The notes beneath the pieces were generated by a model. It was not told where the DNA came from and ran no database searches. It saw only the letters and a program-made list of their open reading frames with translations. A stretch of DNA of 64,000 bases from positions 682,001 to 746,000 of the forward strand of contig JAEHOE010000019.1 of NCBI GenBank assembly GCA_016858145.1, read 5' to 3'. This document shows positions 42,601 to 55,300 of this stretch, in pieces. This stretch comes from Edaphochlamys debaryana. Its lineage: Eukaryota; Chlorophyta; Chlorophyceae; Chlamydomonadales. The number at the start of each line of letters is the position of its first letter. The first letter of the stretch is position 1. Position numbers and translations under genes: made by a program.

Positions 42601-45600
42601 CTTTCGCTCATCTTCCCTTTCCTTGGCCCTTTCAGCTCCAGGACTTCTCCTCCCGAGACGACATACTGCGCCAGCTGCAGGCGGAGCTGCGCACACGCAC
42701 CGACCGGCAGCGCCAGGCACAGGCCGGGGCCGGGCCAGCGGTGGCAGCGGTGGCGATACCGGGGACAGGTGGCGGCGGGGCGGCGGGGGGAGGTGGTGGC
42801 GGCGGCGGTTCGGGCGTGGCCGGAGGCGGCGTGGATCTGCTGTGGTGCGCCGCCAGTGCGCCGCTGAGCGGGGAGGAGGTGTGCGGCAACGCAGAGCCGG
42901 TGAGGCTTCGGGGCCATGCGGTCAGACCTTTGTGCGGGCTGGACGGGGGTCTGCTGCCGGCCCAGCTGTGCGCCTCCTGCCTCTCCTTGCCATTGGAGGC
43001 GACATGGCTCCGCCCCTGCTCCACACGAGCTGACCAGAGGTCAGAGAATGCCTGACCTGTTGCGCTCATGCTCCCCTCCTGCGTCCCGCCCACAGGTGCG
43101 GCAGCTGACCCAGTGGCTGACGCAGTGGCGCGAGCTCATTCGGGAGGAGGGCGCACGGGGTGAGCCTGAGGGTTGGCAGGAAGGGGCGCTGGACGCCCGC
43201 TGCATTTGAACACCAATGCTGCTCAATCCTTTTTGACTGCGAGGATGTTGGCTGCTATCTGACACAAAAGCGACTGTGAACCCGAGCCCCTTATCTCCTG
43301 ACCGCCTCCACACCGTGTCCCCAGCGCCCGGCCAACGGCGCGGCGGCCCCCTGCGCCCCTCCCGGCCCGCGCCCTCGGACTCATTCGTCACGGACGGCAG
43401 CGGCTGGGGCAGCGATGCCACCGGGTCCACGGGGGTGGAGCCAGGCGCCGTTTACAAGGGTGCGTTTGGGGTTGGGGCTGGCGGTGGAGCTGGAGGGCTG
43501 GCTGGTTGGTAGGGCCGACGCGAGGGGCGGAAGGGTCTGTTTGGGGTTGAGGCTAGGGTCACGTTTAAGGCGGGGACGCGGCCGGACGGCGCCTTCAGCG
43601 CTCGCTCAGCGCACGGGGCTACGGGCGCCATTGCTGCCCAATCTTGGTCTTGCGTTTGGGCCTCATCCTCCTGCTTTCTCCCGCGCAGGCCTGCCCACAG
43701 CACTGCTGCTCCGCGGCCCCTCGGGCGTGGGCAAGACCGCCGCTGCCTACGCCGCGGCCGCGGGCCTGGGCTTCCGCGTGCTCGAGGTGAACCCGGGCGC
43801 CGACCGCAGCGGGCCGCAGCTGCTGCGCCTCGTGGGGGAGGCCACGCAGAGCAGGTGGGAGCGTGGTGTGGGATGGGCCGGGGGCGTGGGCTGTGGGGAG
43901 GGGCTGGGGAGGGAACGGGCGAGAGGATTGACGGTGGGGGGTGGAGTGGGGAGGCCACGCAGAGCAGGTTGGGGGGTTGGGGGAGGGGAGGCGGGAGGGA
44001 TAGGGGCGGTGAGTAGGATGGGAGGTGAGAGGTGGGAGGGGCCTCCGAGAAGGCTCTCGCTCGGGGGTCACGGTGAGGGGGCATCCTACGACGGCTGATA
44101 CTTCGCACGAAGCGTTGCGAACCCCTGTCCCCATCAGGCGTCTTGCGGCTGGAGCGCTGGCGGCACGGGCAGGCGGTGGCGGCGCTCCCGCGGCTGCGGG
44201 TGCGGGCGACGCCGGCGGGGGCGGACGTGGTCGCGGCCGGGGCCGAGGCCGCGGGCGGGGCCGAGGCGGGCGTGGCAAGGCAACAGGTGAGTGCAAAAAG
44301 CTTGTGTGGCGAAACTGCCTGCATGCTTCGTGCTCGTTTCCTTAATGGACTTGCAGCTTTGACCTTTGTCGTTACCCATCGCCTACTTTCCAACCCGTTC
44401 CTTGCGGTAAGACTGACAGTGTTGCTATCCTCACGATACCCGCAGCCTGGGACGACGACAGCTCTGCCTCGCCGACCTCCTCGCCCTCCCCCGTCAAGCG
44501 TGGCGGCGGCAGGGGCAGGGGCCGCGGAGCCGCCACCGCCGCCGGGGGCGCTGCGCGCCTCTTCGGCGCCGCCGCCGCCAAGACCACCGCCGCGCCCGAC
44601 CCAGCCGCCGCCGCAGCGGTTGGCGGTGCCGGCGATCCGGGTACGGCAGCGGCGGTTGACGCCGCGGGTACGACGCTGATGCTGTTCGACGAGGTGGACG
44701 TACTGCCCGAGGAGGACAAGGGCTTCGTCAACGCCCTGGTCTCCATCGTACAGGAGTCCAAGGCAAGCCCGTGCTATAGCTATAGCTTTCCTCCGTTGCA
44801 GCTCTTGCCCACACAAGCTACCACTGCCGCCTAGCCTATACCGGCAATCTTCGGCCGGGAACTTCCCCACACGGCTGACGAGTGTCGAACACACCTCGGC
44901 CCCTGCCCCGTCGCCCCTCGCAGCGCCCCATCCTGCTCACGGCCGGCACCGGCGAGCTGCCCGCGCCCCTCCGCGCCCTCGGGCTCACCACCCTGGTCTT
45001 CGAGGCGCCCCCACCCCTGGTCATGCTGCGCACCCTGGCGCTCGCGGTGGCAGCAGCAGCCACCTCCGCGACCGGCCGCACTTCCGGCCTGGCACAACGA
45101 AACTGCTCCGAAACTGTGGACCTAAGCGCAGGCAGCGACGGGGAGGACGAGGTGGAGGTGGTGGGGGAGGTCGCTGCCGGGCCCCCAGCAAGCGCAGGAG
45201 CACCGGTGGGGGCTGGTACAGAGCGGCCCATCCTTCCCGGTCTGGAGACGCTGGTGGCCCGCAGCGGCGGGGACCTCCGCCGGGCGCTCCTGGAGGCGCA
45301 GTTCTGGGTGCGGACCGGCGGCCTGGCGGGCGGGGCGGCGGATGCCCCGGCGGGTGACGAGGAAGAGGAAGAGGCGGAGGTGGTGGTGCCGGCGGGCGGC
45401 GCGGGCAGCTGGGCGGTGCTGCTAGCGGAGGCGGACCGGGGCGTCCGGAGGGCGGCGGAGGCTGTGGATGCGGTCGCCTTGACGGCCGCTGCCGCCGCGT
45501 CAGCCGGTGGCCCCACCTGCGCTCTTGCAGAGCCAGTGCAGCCGCAAGAGGCAGGGCCCGGGTCGGTGGCCGAGGCGGGGGCGCTGGTGGCAGCTCAGGG

Positions 45601-47483
45601 CATGAGCCCTGCGGTGCGGCTGGCCCAGTGGCTCGAGTACGAGGCGCGATGTGCCGAGGCGAGGGCGCGGCGGCACGGCGCCAGGTGAGACAGCGGGGGA
45701 CGGAGGGCTGGCGTGCGTAGCTCAAGCTCTAGGCCCTGGTGGCCAAGGCCACGTCTGCCATGGCCAGACATGGCTCAGCACCTGCTTATCAAGTGGGTTC
45801 TGAGTGGCCAGCGTGCGGCAGCCCTGGCACCTGGACGGCTACAGCTCCAGGCCGCGTGTGCCACGTGCGTCGTACCGGCTTACCAATGCTTACTAATGCA
45901 CCCTGCTTTGTATTGCCCGCAGGTGGCCCGAGATCGGGCTCGAGATGGCCGTACTGCACAAGGCCAGGGCGGCCGCCAAAAAGGAGATGAAGAGGCTCAA
46001 GGCTGCCGGCGGCGTCGCGGCGGCCGCCGCAGCCATGTCTTCCGATGACAGTGGCACTGAGGAGGAGCCGGGCGGGGCACGTTCAGGGGAAGAGCTGCGC
46101 GGAGCGGTAGCTGGGGTGGGTGGAGTGGCGAGCGACGGGGAGCGCACGCAATGGGATGCGGGGGCGGCGCCAGCGGCGCAGCAGCAGGAGGGCGAGCGGC
46201 AGGAGGCAGGCGCTGAAGGGCAGGAGCAGCAGGAGGAGGAGGGCGGACCGCAGGAGGGCGTGATGGAGGGTGCCGGCGCGAAGCGGCGAGCGGAGGCGGG
46301 CCCTGGCGAGGGCGAGGCAGACGACGGCGGGGAAGGCCCTGCCAAGCGCAAGCGCACGTCCGCCGGTGGGCCTGCCGGCGACGGGGCTGGCCCCGACGCG
46401 GCCTCGGAGACCGCTGCAGATGCAGGGGCGGCCGTGGCGGCGGCGGTGGCAGCCGCGCTCGACGAGGCAGCGCCGATGGAGGGCGTCGAGGAGGGCGCAG
46501 GGCAGGCAGCAGCCGGCTCAGACGGCCCGTCAGCCCCGTCAGCGGCGGCGGCGACACAGGGCCCAGCTGATGCCGACATCCCCCTGCCGCCGCCGCTGAC
46601 GGCGCGACCAGAGGTCCTGGCGGCGCTGGCAGCACAGGACCTGACGGCCGCCGCCGCCGTCGAGCCCTTCGCCTCGGCGGTGCGATCCTGCCGGGAGCAG
46701 GCCGCCCTGGCAGCCCTGTACGAGCAACTGTCTGATCTGGATCTGCTTTCCGTACCGCGCGATTCGTACGCGGCCGTGTCCGGCGCGTGTCCTGTACCGC
46801 ACCAGGCTGCGGGCACGTGCGTACGGCAGATGGAGCTGGGCATGAACCCGGCCCTTGACCTGCGCGCCCGCATGTACGGCATCTACGGGCTGCACTACAG
46901 CACCACGCTCGGGGCCAGCACATCCGGGCCTGTCGTACTGCCCCCATGGGTCGTCGCGGATGCCGTAGGGGACATGGATGACATGCCCGGATCTCTGCTG
47001 TCCCTGGCGGCGGCGGATTCCGAATCTGCGGGCCAGGGCGCGGGGGAGCCCGGCGGCGCCGCCGGCCGCGGCTGTGCCCTTGAGGCCGCCGCCGCCCTCG
47101 CCCGCGTCGCCCGGGAGCGCTACGCCTCGGCCTCGACCTCCTCACCCACCGCCCCTACACCCGCCACCGCCACCACGCTGCCTCCCTTGCGGCGGCCCGA
47201 CCCCAGGCCCGACCTCTTAGCGCAGCTGCACTGTGCCCTGCTGGAAACGTCCTCTGGCGCCGCCACGGCCGGGCGCCAGGCGGCCCTGGAGCGGCTGGGC
47301 GCGCTGGCGAGCATCTGCCGTGCGGAGGCGGCGCGGCAGGCGGCGGAGATGCGGCGCGTGGGGCGCGTGCGGCGCGTGGCGGCGTTCCACCACTACCTCA
47401 CCGCATACGATGGGGCCGCGCCCAACCTGCAGGAGGGCAGGCTGCCGGCGCTGGTGCGGGTGGGCACGTTTGGGGCGGGCTGA
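39698..47483 (+). CDS. ATAD5: ATAD5/ELG1 homologue, PCNA-unloading RFC-like large subunit
   Basis: Eleven in-phase exons (39698-39798, 39921-41827, 42007-42446, 42636-42899, 43096-43159, 43325-43459, 43689-43854, 44138-44286, 44446-44762, 44924-45684, 45923-47483) give 1,954 residues. ATAD5-type motifs run in order: LLWCAASAPL with QLTQWLTQWREL; Walker A GPSGVGKT (980-987); EVNPGADRSGPQLL and EATQSR; Walker B LMLFDEVD (1153-1160); RPILLTAGTG; GGDLRRALLEAQFWVRTGG (about 1296-1314). RFC1 lacks the ATQSR and QFW.R.GG text, and no BRCT domain is present. With RFC2-5, ATAD5/Elg1 removes PCNA from DNA after replication. The long disordered N-terminus has two PCNA-binding-like motifs (QAKLNFFAP at 161-169, AVSNFFKARKR near the end of exon 2) and RG-rich stretches. 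An RG-rich insert lies between Walker A and B. The intron at 44763 uses a GC donor (AAG|GCAAGC). Confidence 0.87.
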
Positions 47484-49377
47484 GGGCCCAAGCTGACAGG
47501 GACGGGTGACGGCATTTGAGGAATGCAGGACGACCCCGGTCGAGGATTGGAGGGGGTTGGGGGGAGCGGACTAAGAACCGCAATGGGCGAGGCGGGTCGG
47601 GGTGTGCATGCATCGCTAGCGTGAGGGCTCGAGGCTACTGGGCCTGTGCCATCGCCAGGCTCGAGGAAACGAACGTTATGAGCGGGTCGACCGTTGTGAT
47701 GGGCTTTGAGTGTGCAGTCTGTGAGGAAGGCTATGTGTGGACGGTGCGTGACAGGAGGACCGGCAGCGTATTCATCCGGCGATGCGCAGGCGTGGGGACG
47801 TGGGCTAGCTCGGACTCCAAAGGCAGGAGGTGGCTGTGGCAAACACGAAGCGGTACTCCATGTGCTGCAGGCAGGGACGTTCCAACCGAAGCAGTGATTG
47901 CCGTTGCAGGTTGCGTCTGTGTCTGGGCCCAGAGGTTGTTGGCGCTGGGGCCGGGAAGGGAGGAGTGTGAGGCCTGACTCGCCGTATGCCCTGATGCCCA
48001 TGAGGACTGTGTAAGATAGGCGTACAAAGGATTACGATTGGTCCGCTAATAAGGACCGCGGAAAGTGCACACGCCGGCTTAGCGCATCAATAGCGTACGC
48101 TACGACAGACAAAAGGCCCCCTAAGGGGCAACTGACAAGCGGTCTCTCCGCTTACTATCTAACGCGCACCAACTCTACCACGACGAGATGAGCCCGCACA
48201 GCCCGCGGATGCTGGCCTCACGCACGCGCAGCCACGCCATACGGTACCGCTTTGCCGACTACCGTAGGTACCGACGCCGATCTTCTTCTCCCTCCCTCCT
48301 CCTCTTGGCCAGGATCCCAGGCCTTCAATCCTTACCTCGCAACACCAGGCGCCGCCACCAGGCGCCACCTCACGGACCAGCGCCACACATGCGGCTGCCA
48401 CACGTGCCCCGCCACACTGGGCCGCCCTTGCCACGCACCATACTGCAGTGTCCTCAAACCGGTGCTGCATAGCCGCCCCTGATGCCAGGGGCCGTGCAAG
48501 CACCCGCCCACGTGCTCGCCCTAGATACGTCTGGGCGCAAACAGCAGCACATCTCCTTCACACGCTCCTTCACCCCACCCCCCTCCCAAGCCTTTCTGGG
48601 CGGGGAGGTGGCCTCCTGGCTGCTCCAGTACCCCGTCTGCATCCACCGCCGCACCCAAACCCCAAACCGTTTGAAAGAATGACAACGCCGGTCAAAAGAG
48701 TACCGGTACCCCTCTCTCCCATTCGGGCCGTTAGTACGAAAGGATCACTAGTGTCGATGCCGGAACTCCGAGAGCCCTCCGGCTCCTGTGCCCTTGCTAG
48801 GGGCTTCATGCCAGTCATTGCTTGCCGCAGACGACCACGCATCCGTATACGGTCAACTTAAAGTACTACTTGCTTGCCGTGCACAATGGGGGCCAGAACA
48901 GGCCCTCAGCACGAGTGCCAGCTACCCTGGTGCGGGGGCCTGAGCACCGACATCGAATGCTCATCTCTACAGGGGGGCCAACTTAAACTAACAACCAACT
49001 GCAGGAACAGCTTCTGAAACAGCAAGCAGTCGCAACATGCAGACGACTCTGGACCCACAGTAAGGCCGGAAATGCCTGGCACGCCTATGCTCGCATGCCA
49101 GTACGTACGGTATTCCGGGTGACCCGGCTAAACGAGGCGTGTGCCTGCAGACTCGTCTCGGTTATCAGCGCACCATTAGCGTCGCTTTCTGCGCATCCGT
49201 AGGGGCCTAGTTCTCCTCAAGTACCGCCGCATACAATGCTCAATGTCAAGCATCAAGCATAGGTAGGGCTGGGCATCAGTGAGTTCAAAGCGGGACGTTG
49301 GGAAGGGGGATCCGTTGGTGCATAGTAAGCTAGGCGAAGGCACACGCGCGCATGCCAATGTAATACCCAATGGCCCA
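47484..49377. other. Convergent 3' region between ATAD5 and kinase 1
   Basis: 1.9 kb holding the 3' ends of two genes facing each other. Composition becomes more even towards 48880-49380. I see no exon, RNA gene or repeat array here. Confidence 0.6.
48010..48014 (+). terminator. TGTAA polyadenylation signal of ATAD5
   Basis: TGTAA about 527 nt after the ATAD5 stop codon, a usual distance for volvocine genes. Confidence 0.5.
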
Positions 49378-52300
49378 TCATCTATGAGGGGAGCCGCGGG
49401 AGGCCGCGCCACAGCTGCCGCTCAATGGGGCAACAGCCGCACCCGCCCCGCCGCCGCCGCCGCCGCACGCATCCAGCAATGCCTGGATGCGGCGCACCAG
49501 CGCCGCAGCGGTGGGGCGCTGCTGCGGCTGCGTGGCCCAACACGCCCGACCCACGGCTTGGTAATGCAGGGGTGCATCCGGGGGAAACGGGGGCCTGAGG
49601 CCTTTTGTGACCACCTGCGGGGCGTATAATGGAGAGGAGCGGGTAAGAAGGCAGAGAGGAGCGAGGCGAGCGAGGAGGGGAGGTAGGTGAAGGGGATAAG
49701 CCCGGGGCCCAAGTAAGGTAGGGGCACGCACCTCGAGTGGGACCTGCAGGAAGTTTGTGTTGGCGTGCTCGGCGTAGGGGGCGCGGCCCGTGTAGAGCTC
49801 CCACCTACGGGGCCGGGCGGATTGGGGTTTGTACGGCAGATGGCAACTCGGCCGTGCCGGAAGAGGGGCGCCCGATCCGGAGAGAGGGGAGGGTGTAACG
49901 GTACAGGGATCCTGCGCTTCGTTCCCCGCTGTCCTTCCACCCAACCGGTACTCACATGAGGATGCCGAAAGCGTAGATATCTATGCTTGCGTCCAAAGGC
50001 GCCCCTGATGAGGCACAGCACGAGCAAGCATGCAACTTAAGCAGTGTCGGACATGCACCCTGGGCCAACAACCGACTTGATGGGCCCACATTTCCGCAAA
50101 TCTAAGGCCGGCCCGTTGTCACCCACCCTGGATGAAGCACTCGGGAGCCATGTGCGTGACCTGCGATGAAGGCAAGGGACGGGGGTCTTGGACAAAGGAG
50201 GACTGGGCGGGCAGCTAGGGCTCGTTTGCCCTGTGACGCCGACCTCACACCACCTGCACACCGCACACGTACCGTGCCTAGGCGGTCGGGGAAGCGCAGC
50301 TTGCGCCGCGGGCTGCCGTCCGCTGCCTCCGCAGCCCCCGAGCGCGGGCTGTCCTGGGCGGCAAAAGCCGCGCTGCCGTCCCCCTCCCCCTCGTCCGGCT
50401 CCAGCTCCAGGAGGCTGACGAAACCGAAGTCACTGAGCTTGGCGGTGAAGCCGCGGGGGTCGGAGGTGGAGGAGCGCAGCAGCACGTTGGCGGGCTTGAG
50501 CTGCGGGGGCGGGGCAGGGGAGGGCATGCGGCAAGGGAGTTCTCGGTACCGAGCCCCCTGACTAGACACGCTGACACAAACCCCGGCCGCCAAGTAGCCC
50601 AGATGGCAGTCCTCAGCACAGACCCCACGTCAAGCCGGCCGCTGCTCACGTCGCAGTGCACCAGGCTCAGGGAGTGCAGGTGCCGCAGCGCCAGCGCCAC
50701 CTCCAGCAGCGTCAGGTACACGGCGTGCATGGCGGGACCCCCGGCCTGCAGCTCTCCGCCCGGGCCGCTCGCCTGCGGGACACCTGTCAACTCCACCGCA
50801 CGACCCAGGCGGCTGCCTCCGTTGCCCCCGGCGGCTACAGACAGCATGGCTCCAGCGCTACTCGCGGCTGCGGGGCCTGCAAGGGCCTTGACGCTGATGC
50901 TGGACACCGGGTTTGCGCTGGCGGCGGGGTTGGCGGGGGCGGGGGCGCGGGCCAGCAGGTCTCGTGCGAGCGCCCGCGCGGCCTGGGCCGCGGCCCTGAC
51001 GAAGAGGCCGCTGTCGATTGCGTCCGCCAGCGAACCCATATCGCAGTACTCCTGCGGGTGCGAAAGCGAGAGAGTTAGGGAGCGTGAATGGAAGGTGAAG
51101 CGGGGAGGGAAGGGGAAGCCGACGCAAGCGGACCTGGCCCCCCGCCGCTCACGGCACGCATGCACCATGATGAGCACCGTGCACAGCGGCTCTGCGGAGG
51201 GGCAGGCGAGGCGGGCACATGCAGACAACAAGCGGCGGTCAGTCAAGGCCAGAATCAGTTTATGGCACCTGTCTGGAGTGCGGTAACTCACGCACCTGGA
51301 GCGAGCTCGCTCTCCGGGACAACCACCAGGCCTGCGGGCGCGGAGCCCTTGGCGTCGGGTGGAGCAGGCATCCTCACACGAGTGCAGTACGAGTAGACCT
51401 GCGGAGGAACGGCTTCAGTGCTTAGGGAAGTGATGTTACATGTGCGTGTAGCTCCAGACGAGGTGCGGTGCAATGCGCACCCGGCCCGGCCACCAAAGCC
51501 CAGACGACGCTGACCCCCTCAGTGCTTAGGGTACTACCGCTTGCGCACGATGAATGAAGGGGCACGCGCACCTGCACGATGTTTGGGTGGCTGATGCTGC
51601 TCATCACCGCCAGCTCCCGCACGCCCCGCAGCAGGGCCCGCCGGCGCCGCTGGTGGCCGCCGCCAGGGCCGCCGCCGCCGCCCTCCTTGGCCTGTTGCTG
51701 CCCGTCCTCCTCGCCAGCCTCGTCACCGCTGACGTCGCTCTCTGGCGGCAACATGACTTTGACCGCAACCCGCATGGCGTGCAGGGTTGCCAGCATCACC
51801 ACTGCATACGCGGTGAGGGGGCCGGGGGCAACCGGGCCGGGGGCAACCGGTAAGCCGAGATCGGATGACATCACAGCTGAGCCTAACGAAGCCCGGCGGG
51901 GAGCATCACCCAGGGCCTTCGGCAACCCAAGGTGTTGCAGCGCCCCATGCAAGTCTCTATCTAAGCGAGCCACAAAGCATCTGCAGGGCTAGGTTACCTG
52001 ACTGGCAGCCGGTGCCAAGAGCCCTCTGCAGCCGCAGCGCTGTCACGTCCTCCCCCGCATGGACCCTGCAGGGAAGAGGGGTGGGGCGGGGTGGCGGGCG
52101 GGCCGTAGGCGGTGTCGGTAGGATCCGGTTGTGCGTCGACGAGGATGCACCCCGGCGGCTTGGGTAATGGGGCCCGTCGTTGCCTTGCACAGGTCCCGCC
52201 ATCCTCAACAGGAGACCCCTCAGTACGCAGTGCACGTGACACGCACCCGCACGCCGGGCCCGCCGCCTGCCGGGCGCCGTCCAGCTCTGTCAAGAAGGTG

Positions 52301-55300
52301 GACAGCATGAGGCTCATCGTGCCTGCCTGGTTGTGGCTCTCGCCGTCGTCCCCTCCGTTCGGAAGATCTATGGCTGCGAGCGCTAGCGCCAGGGCCGAAG
52401 CCCCAGACATTGGCTGCAGCGACGCAGGCCCTTGCATCGACATCCCTACGTTCGTGCTCAGCGGAGTAGTAGCAATGCCCAGCTGAGTTGCGGCGCCCAG
52501 CAATGCGTGTGGCCACGCCGAGGAGCCGTCCGGCCCGGGCGAGGCGCCGCTCGCGCGCGCAAAGGGCGGTAGTAGCGACTGGAGGGCGTCGTCAATGTTG
52601 AAGCCGCGGGCGACGGACAGTGCGACGGCGCCTCGCGGCAGCGGCGGTCCCCAGCCGACGCTGCTACCGTTGGTGGCCATGGCAACGCCGCCGCTGGCGC
52701 CGAGGGCAGCCGAGCTGGTTACGGCGCCCAAGCTGCAAGCGCCGGCGGCGCCGTTGCGTGGGCTTGCGGGGCTGAAGCCGGTGGAGAAACCGAAGCCAAG
52801 GCTGGAGGTGCCGAGGTTGCCGATAGCCGGGCCGGTGACGGACGGGAGGTCGAGGCCTGCGCCCCCGGTGGTGCCGAAGCGGCTGCCTCGCTGCGGTGGG
52901 GCGCTGGCGGTGGAGAAGGGTGACTCCACGTGCCGGTGTGACTCGCGGGGCCCTGCAAGGAAGCGTTGGGATGCAGCAGGCGGCGGGGCAGATGGCGGGT
53001 TGAGGGTGAGAGGGGAGGAGAGGTTTGAGGGACGCAGCTCTCGAGCATATTGAAGAGAGGGGTTTCCGGCGATGGTCCTAGGACTGACAGAGACGTAGTC
53101 AGGCGCCGGCTGGCAGGCTTCTGTAGCTAACAACACATGAGCTTGCCCATGAGCGGCTGAATGGGTCCCGTGCTGGCGCCCTGCACCACGCTGCTGAAGA
53201 GCTGCGACACCGCCAGAAGCGACGGCACCCCGGCGCAGCCCAGCATGCCGGCGGCTGCGGCTGCGGCGGGACCCTTCGTGGCCAGCACTCGCAGGCAGGC
53301 CCACTCGGAGGCGGCGGCACCAGAGAGCGCCCGAAGCGCCGCCGGGGCGAGGACCTGCGGCGACCGCATACACTGACAGCGTCAGCACGGGATCACAGAG
53401 CCCCAGAGTCCCAGTGGTGCACCCGCCGGGACGGGACTCGCATGCATGCGCCCCACCTGCAGGAGCTCTCCGGCGCGGTCACGCACGGCGGTGAGCAGCG
53501 CCCGCGGCAGGGGCGTGGGGCTGGTAAGGTAGAAGACGAGGGCGGGGGGCGCGGGCCGACCGGGATCTTGACCATAGCTGGCCTGCTGCTGCTGGGCAGG
53601 GTTGCGGGCAGGTTTGCAGCGGGCGGCGCGTGTGCCTTGCGGCTTGTCGTCCTTGGGTGGGGTCCAGACGCAGGCGAGGGCGACCATGCAGGCCGTGGCT
53701 CCGGCGGCCCTGCCCCCACCACCGCCGCCGCCGGGGCGGGAGAGCAGCCGTAGTACGTCGGCCGAGGGCTGGGCGGGGTCCTGGAGGAGGGCCGCCGCGC
53801 TGGGGACGGCCGCTCCGGCAATGCGGAGGAGCGGTGCGGTGGACACTGCGGAGGGGACTCCTGTGCCACGCGACGCGGCGGTTGACTGGGCGCTGTCTGC
53901 TGCCTCCGCCCCGCCGCAGGCCTCGGCGATGAGGGCGGCGGCCAGGGTGCTGACGAGGGGAAGGTAGGCGGCCTGCAAGCCGGGACAAGGATTTAGTGGG
54001 GAGTGATGCTTGACCTGTTGGCGGGTTGCTACTGCCGGTACCACTGCGGAGCGCAGCCCCGAACCAGCCTCGCACCTTCTGATGGTCGGCCGACCCCTCC
54101 AGGCTGCGCCTGCTCGCCGTCTTCCGTAGCCCCAATTCCGGAGCTTTCTCGTCGTGCCCTGAAGCTTGCGGCTTTTGAGCCGAGGCTCCCACCCCCTCTA
54201 CCGAGCCGTATGCCGCCATCGGCGCTCGGCCCATGGAACCGCCTAAGCCGCCGTCACCCCGGACGCCACCGCTGCGTCCCAGCCCCAGGGAGCTCTTTGC
54301 CGCGAGCGGCAGGCTGCCCAGGCTCTGCAGTCTGGGCTCCGCAGACAGGGCTGCGGCGCTGCCAACACCGGTCGCAGCCAGGGGCCGGTCAAAAGGCGTG
54401 CTGCTAGACGTCCGGAAGGAGCGCTGCTTTCCCCATGCGCCGCCGTAGCCCTGGGCGCTGGAGTCTCCAAAGAGGACGCCCCTGGCCGCGTCGCTGTGCG
54501 GCAGCAGGGCCAGGCGTGCCCCCAGCTCCACGAAGAGCTCTGAGGCCAGCGGCGCCGCAAGTGCGGAGCAGAGCGCGGCGGAGAGCTGCGGAACGCTGGA
54601 GCAGGAGGCCACACGGACGGCAGCTGAGCAAACCTGCGAGGCGGGGAGCGGAGGGCACCGAGAGGTGAGGTCTACGGGGATCAGCAGAGTAAGGACATGC
54701 CTCCCAACCGACCCAGTACTTGTCCTGAGCTCCCTGACCTGCTGTACGGCGGGCAGTACGGGGCTTAGGCAGCACTCGGCCACGCACGCCGCCACCTCAT
54801 GCAGCGCCCCGGGGGTCTCGAGGAGCGCACGGTGCAGCGGGGAGGGCGGCGCCCCGCCCCTGCGCCCCTCGTCGCCGCCTGGCAGCGCCAGAAGCAGGGC
54901 CCCCACCAGCTGAGGCCCCAGCTGCAGGGGAACCAGCAGCACGTGCCAGGGGCCGGACCCCGCGGTGCGCGTGCTGGGGTCGTCAGGGGGGCAGGCGGCG
55001 CGCAGCGCGCACAGCACGCGCTGCCAGTCCGCGTCGGACTGCAGGGCTGCCTCGACGGCGCAGCTCCATGGACTCTCTGCCGTTGTCCCTAGGGCGACAG
55101 GCACCTAAAAACGAAGGAAGGAAAAGTGCATTGGCATGAGCTCCAAGAGACCCTGCCCAGGCTTGAAGGTTCAACAGCCTAGCTTTGGTACCCCTACAGC
55201 ACGACATCCCCCTACACACGCACAGTGCCCATTTAAAACGAGCATGCGCACACCTTCCAGGGTGCAAGTGCGAGGACTGGCAGTCCCTGGCAGGCGGATG

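Noticed and set aside
39698..47483. Annotation of the clamp-loader-like gene as RFC1
   Set aside because: No BRCT domain, and EATQSR, FDEVD and QFWVRTGG text fits ATAD5/ELG1 better.
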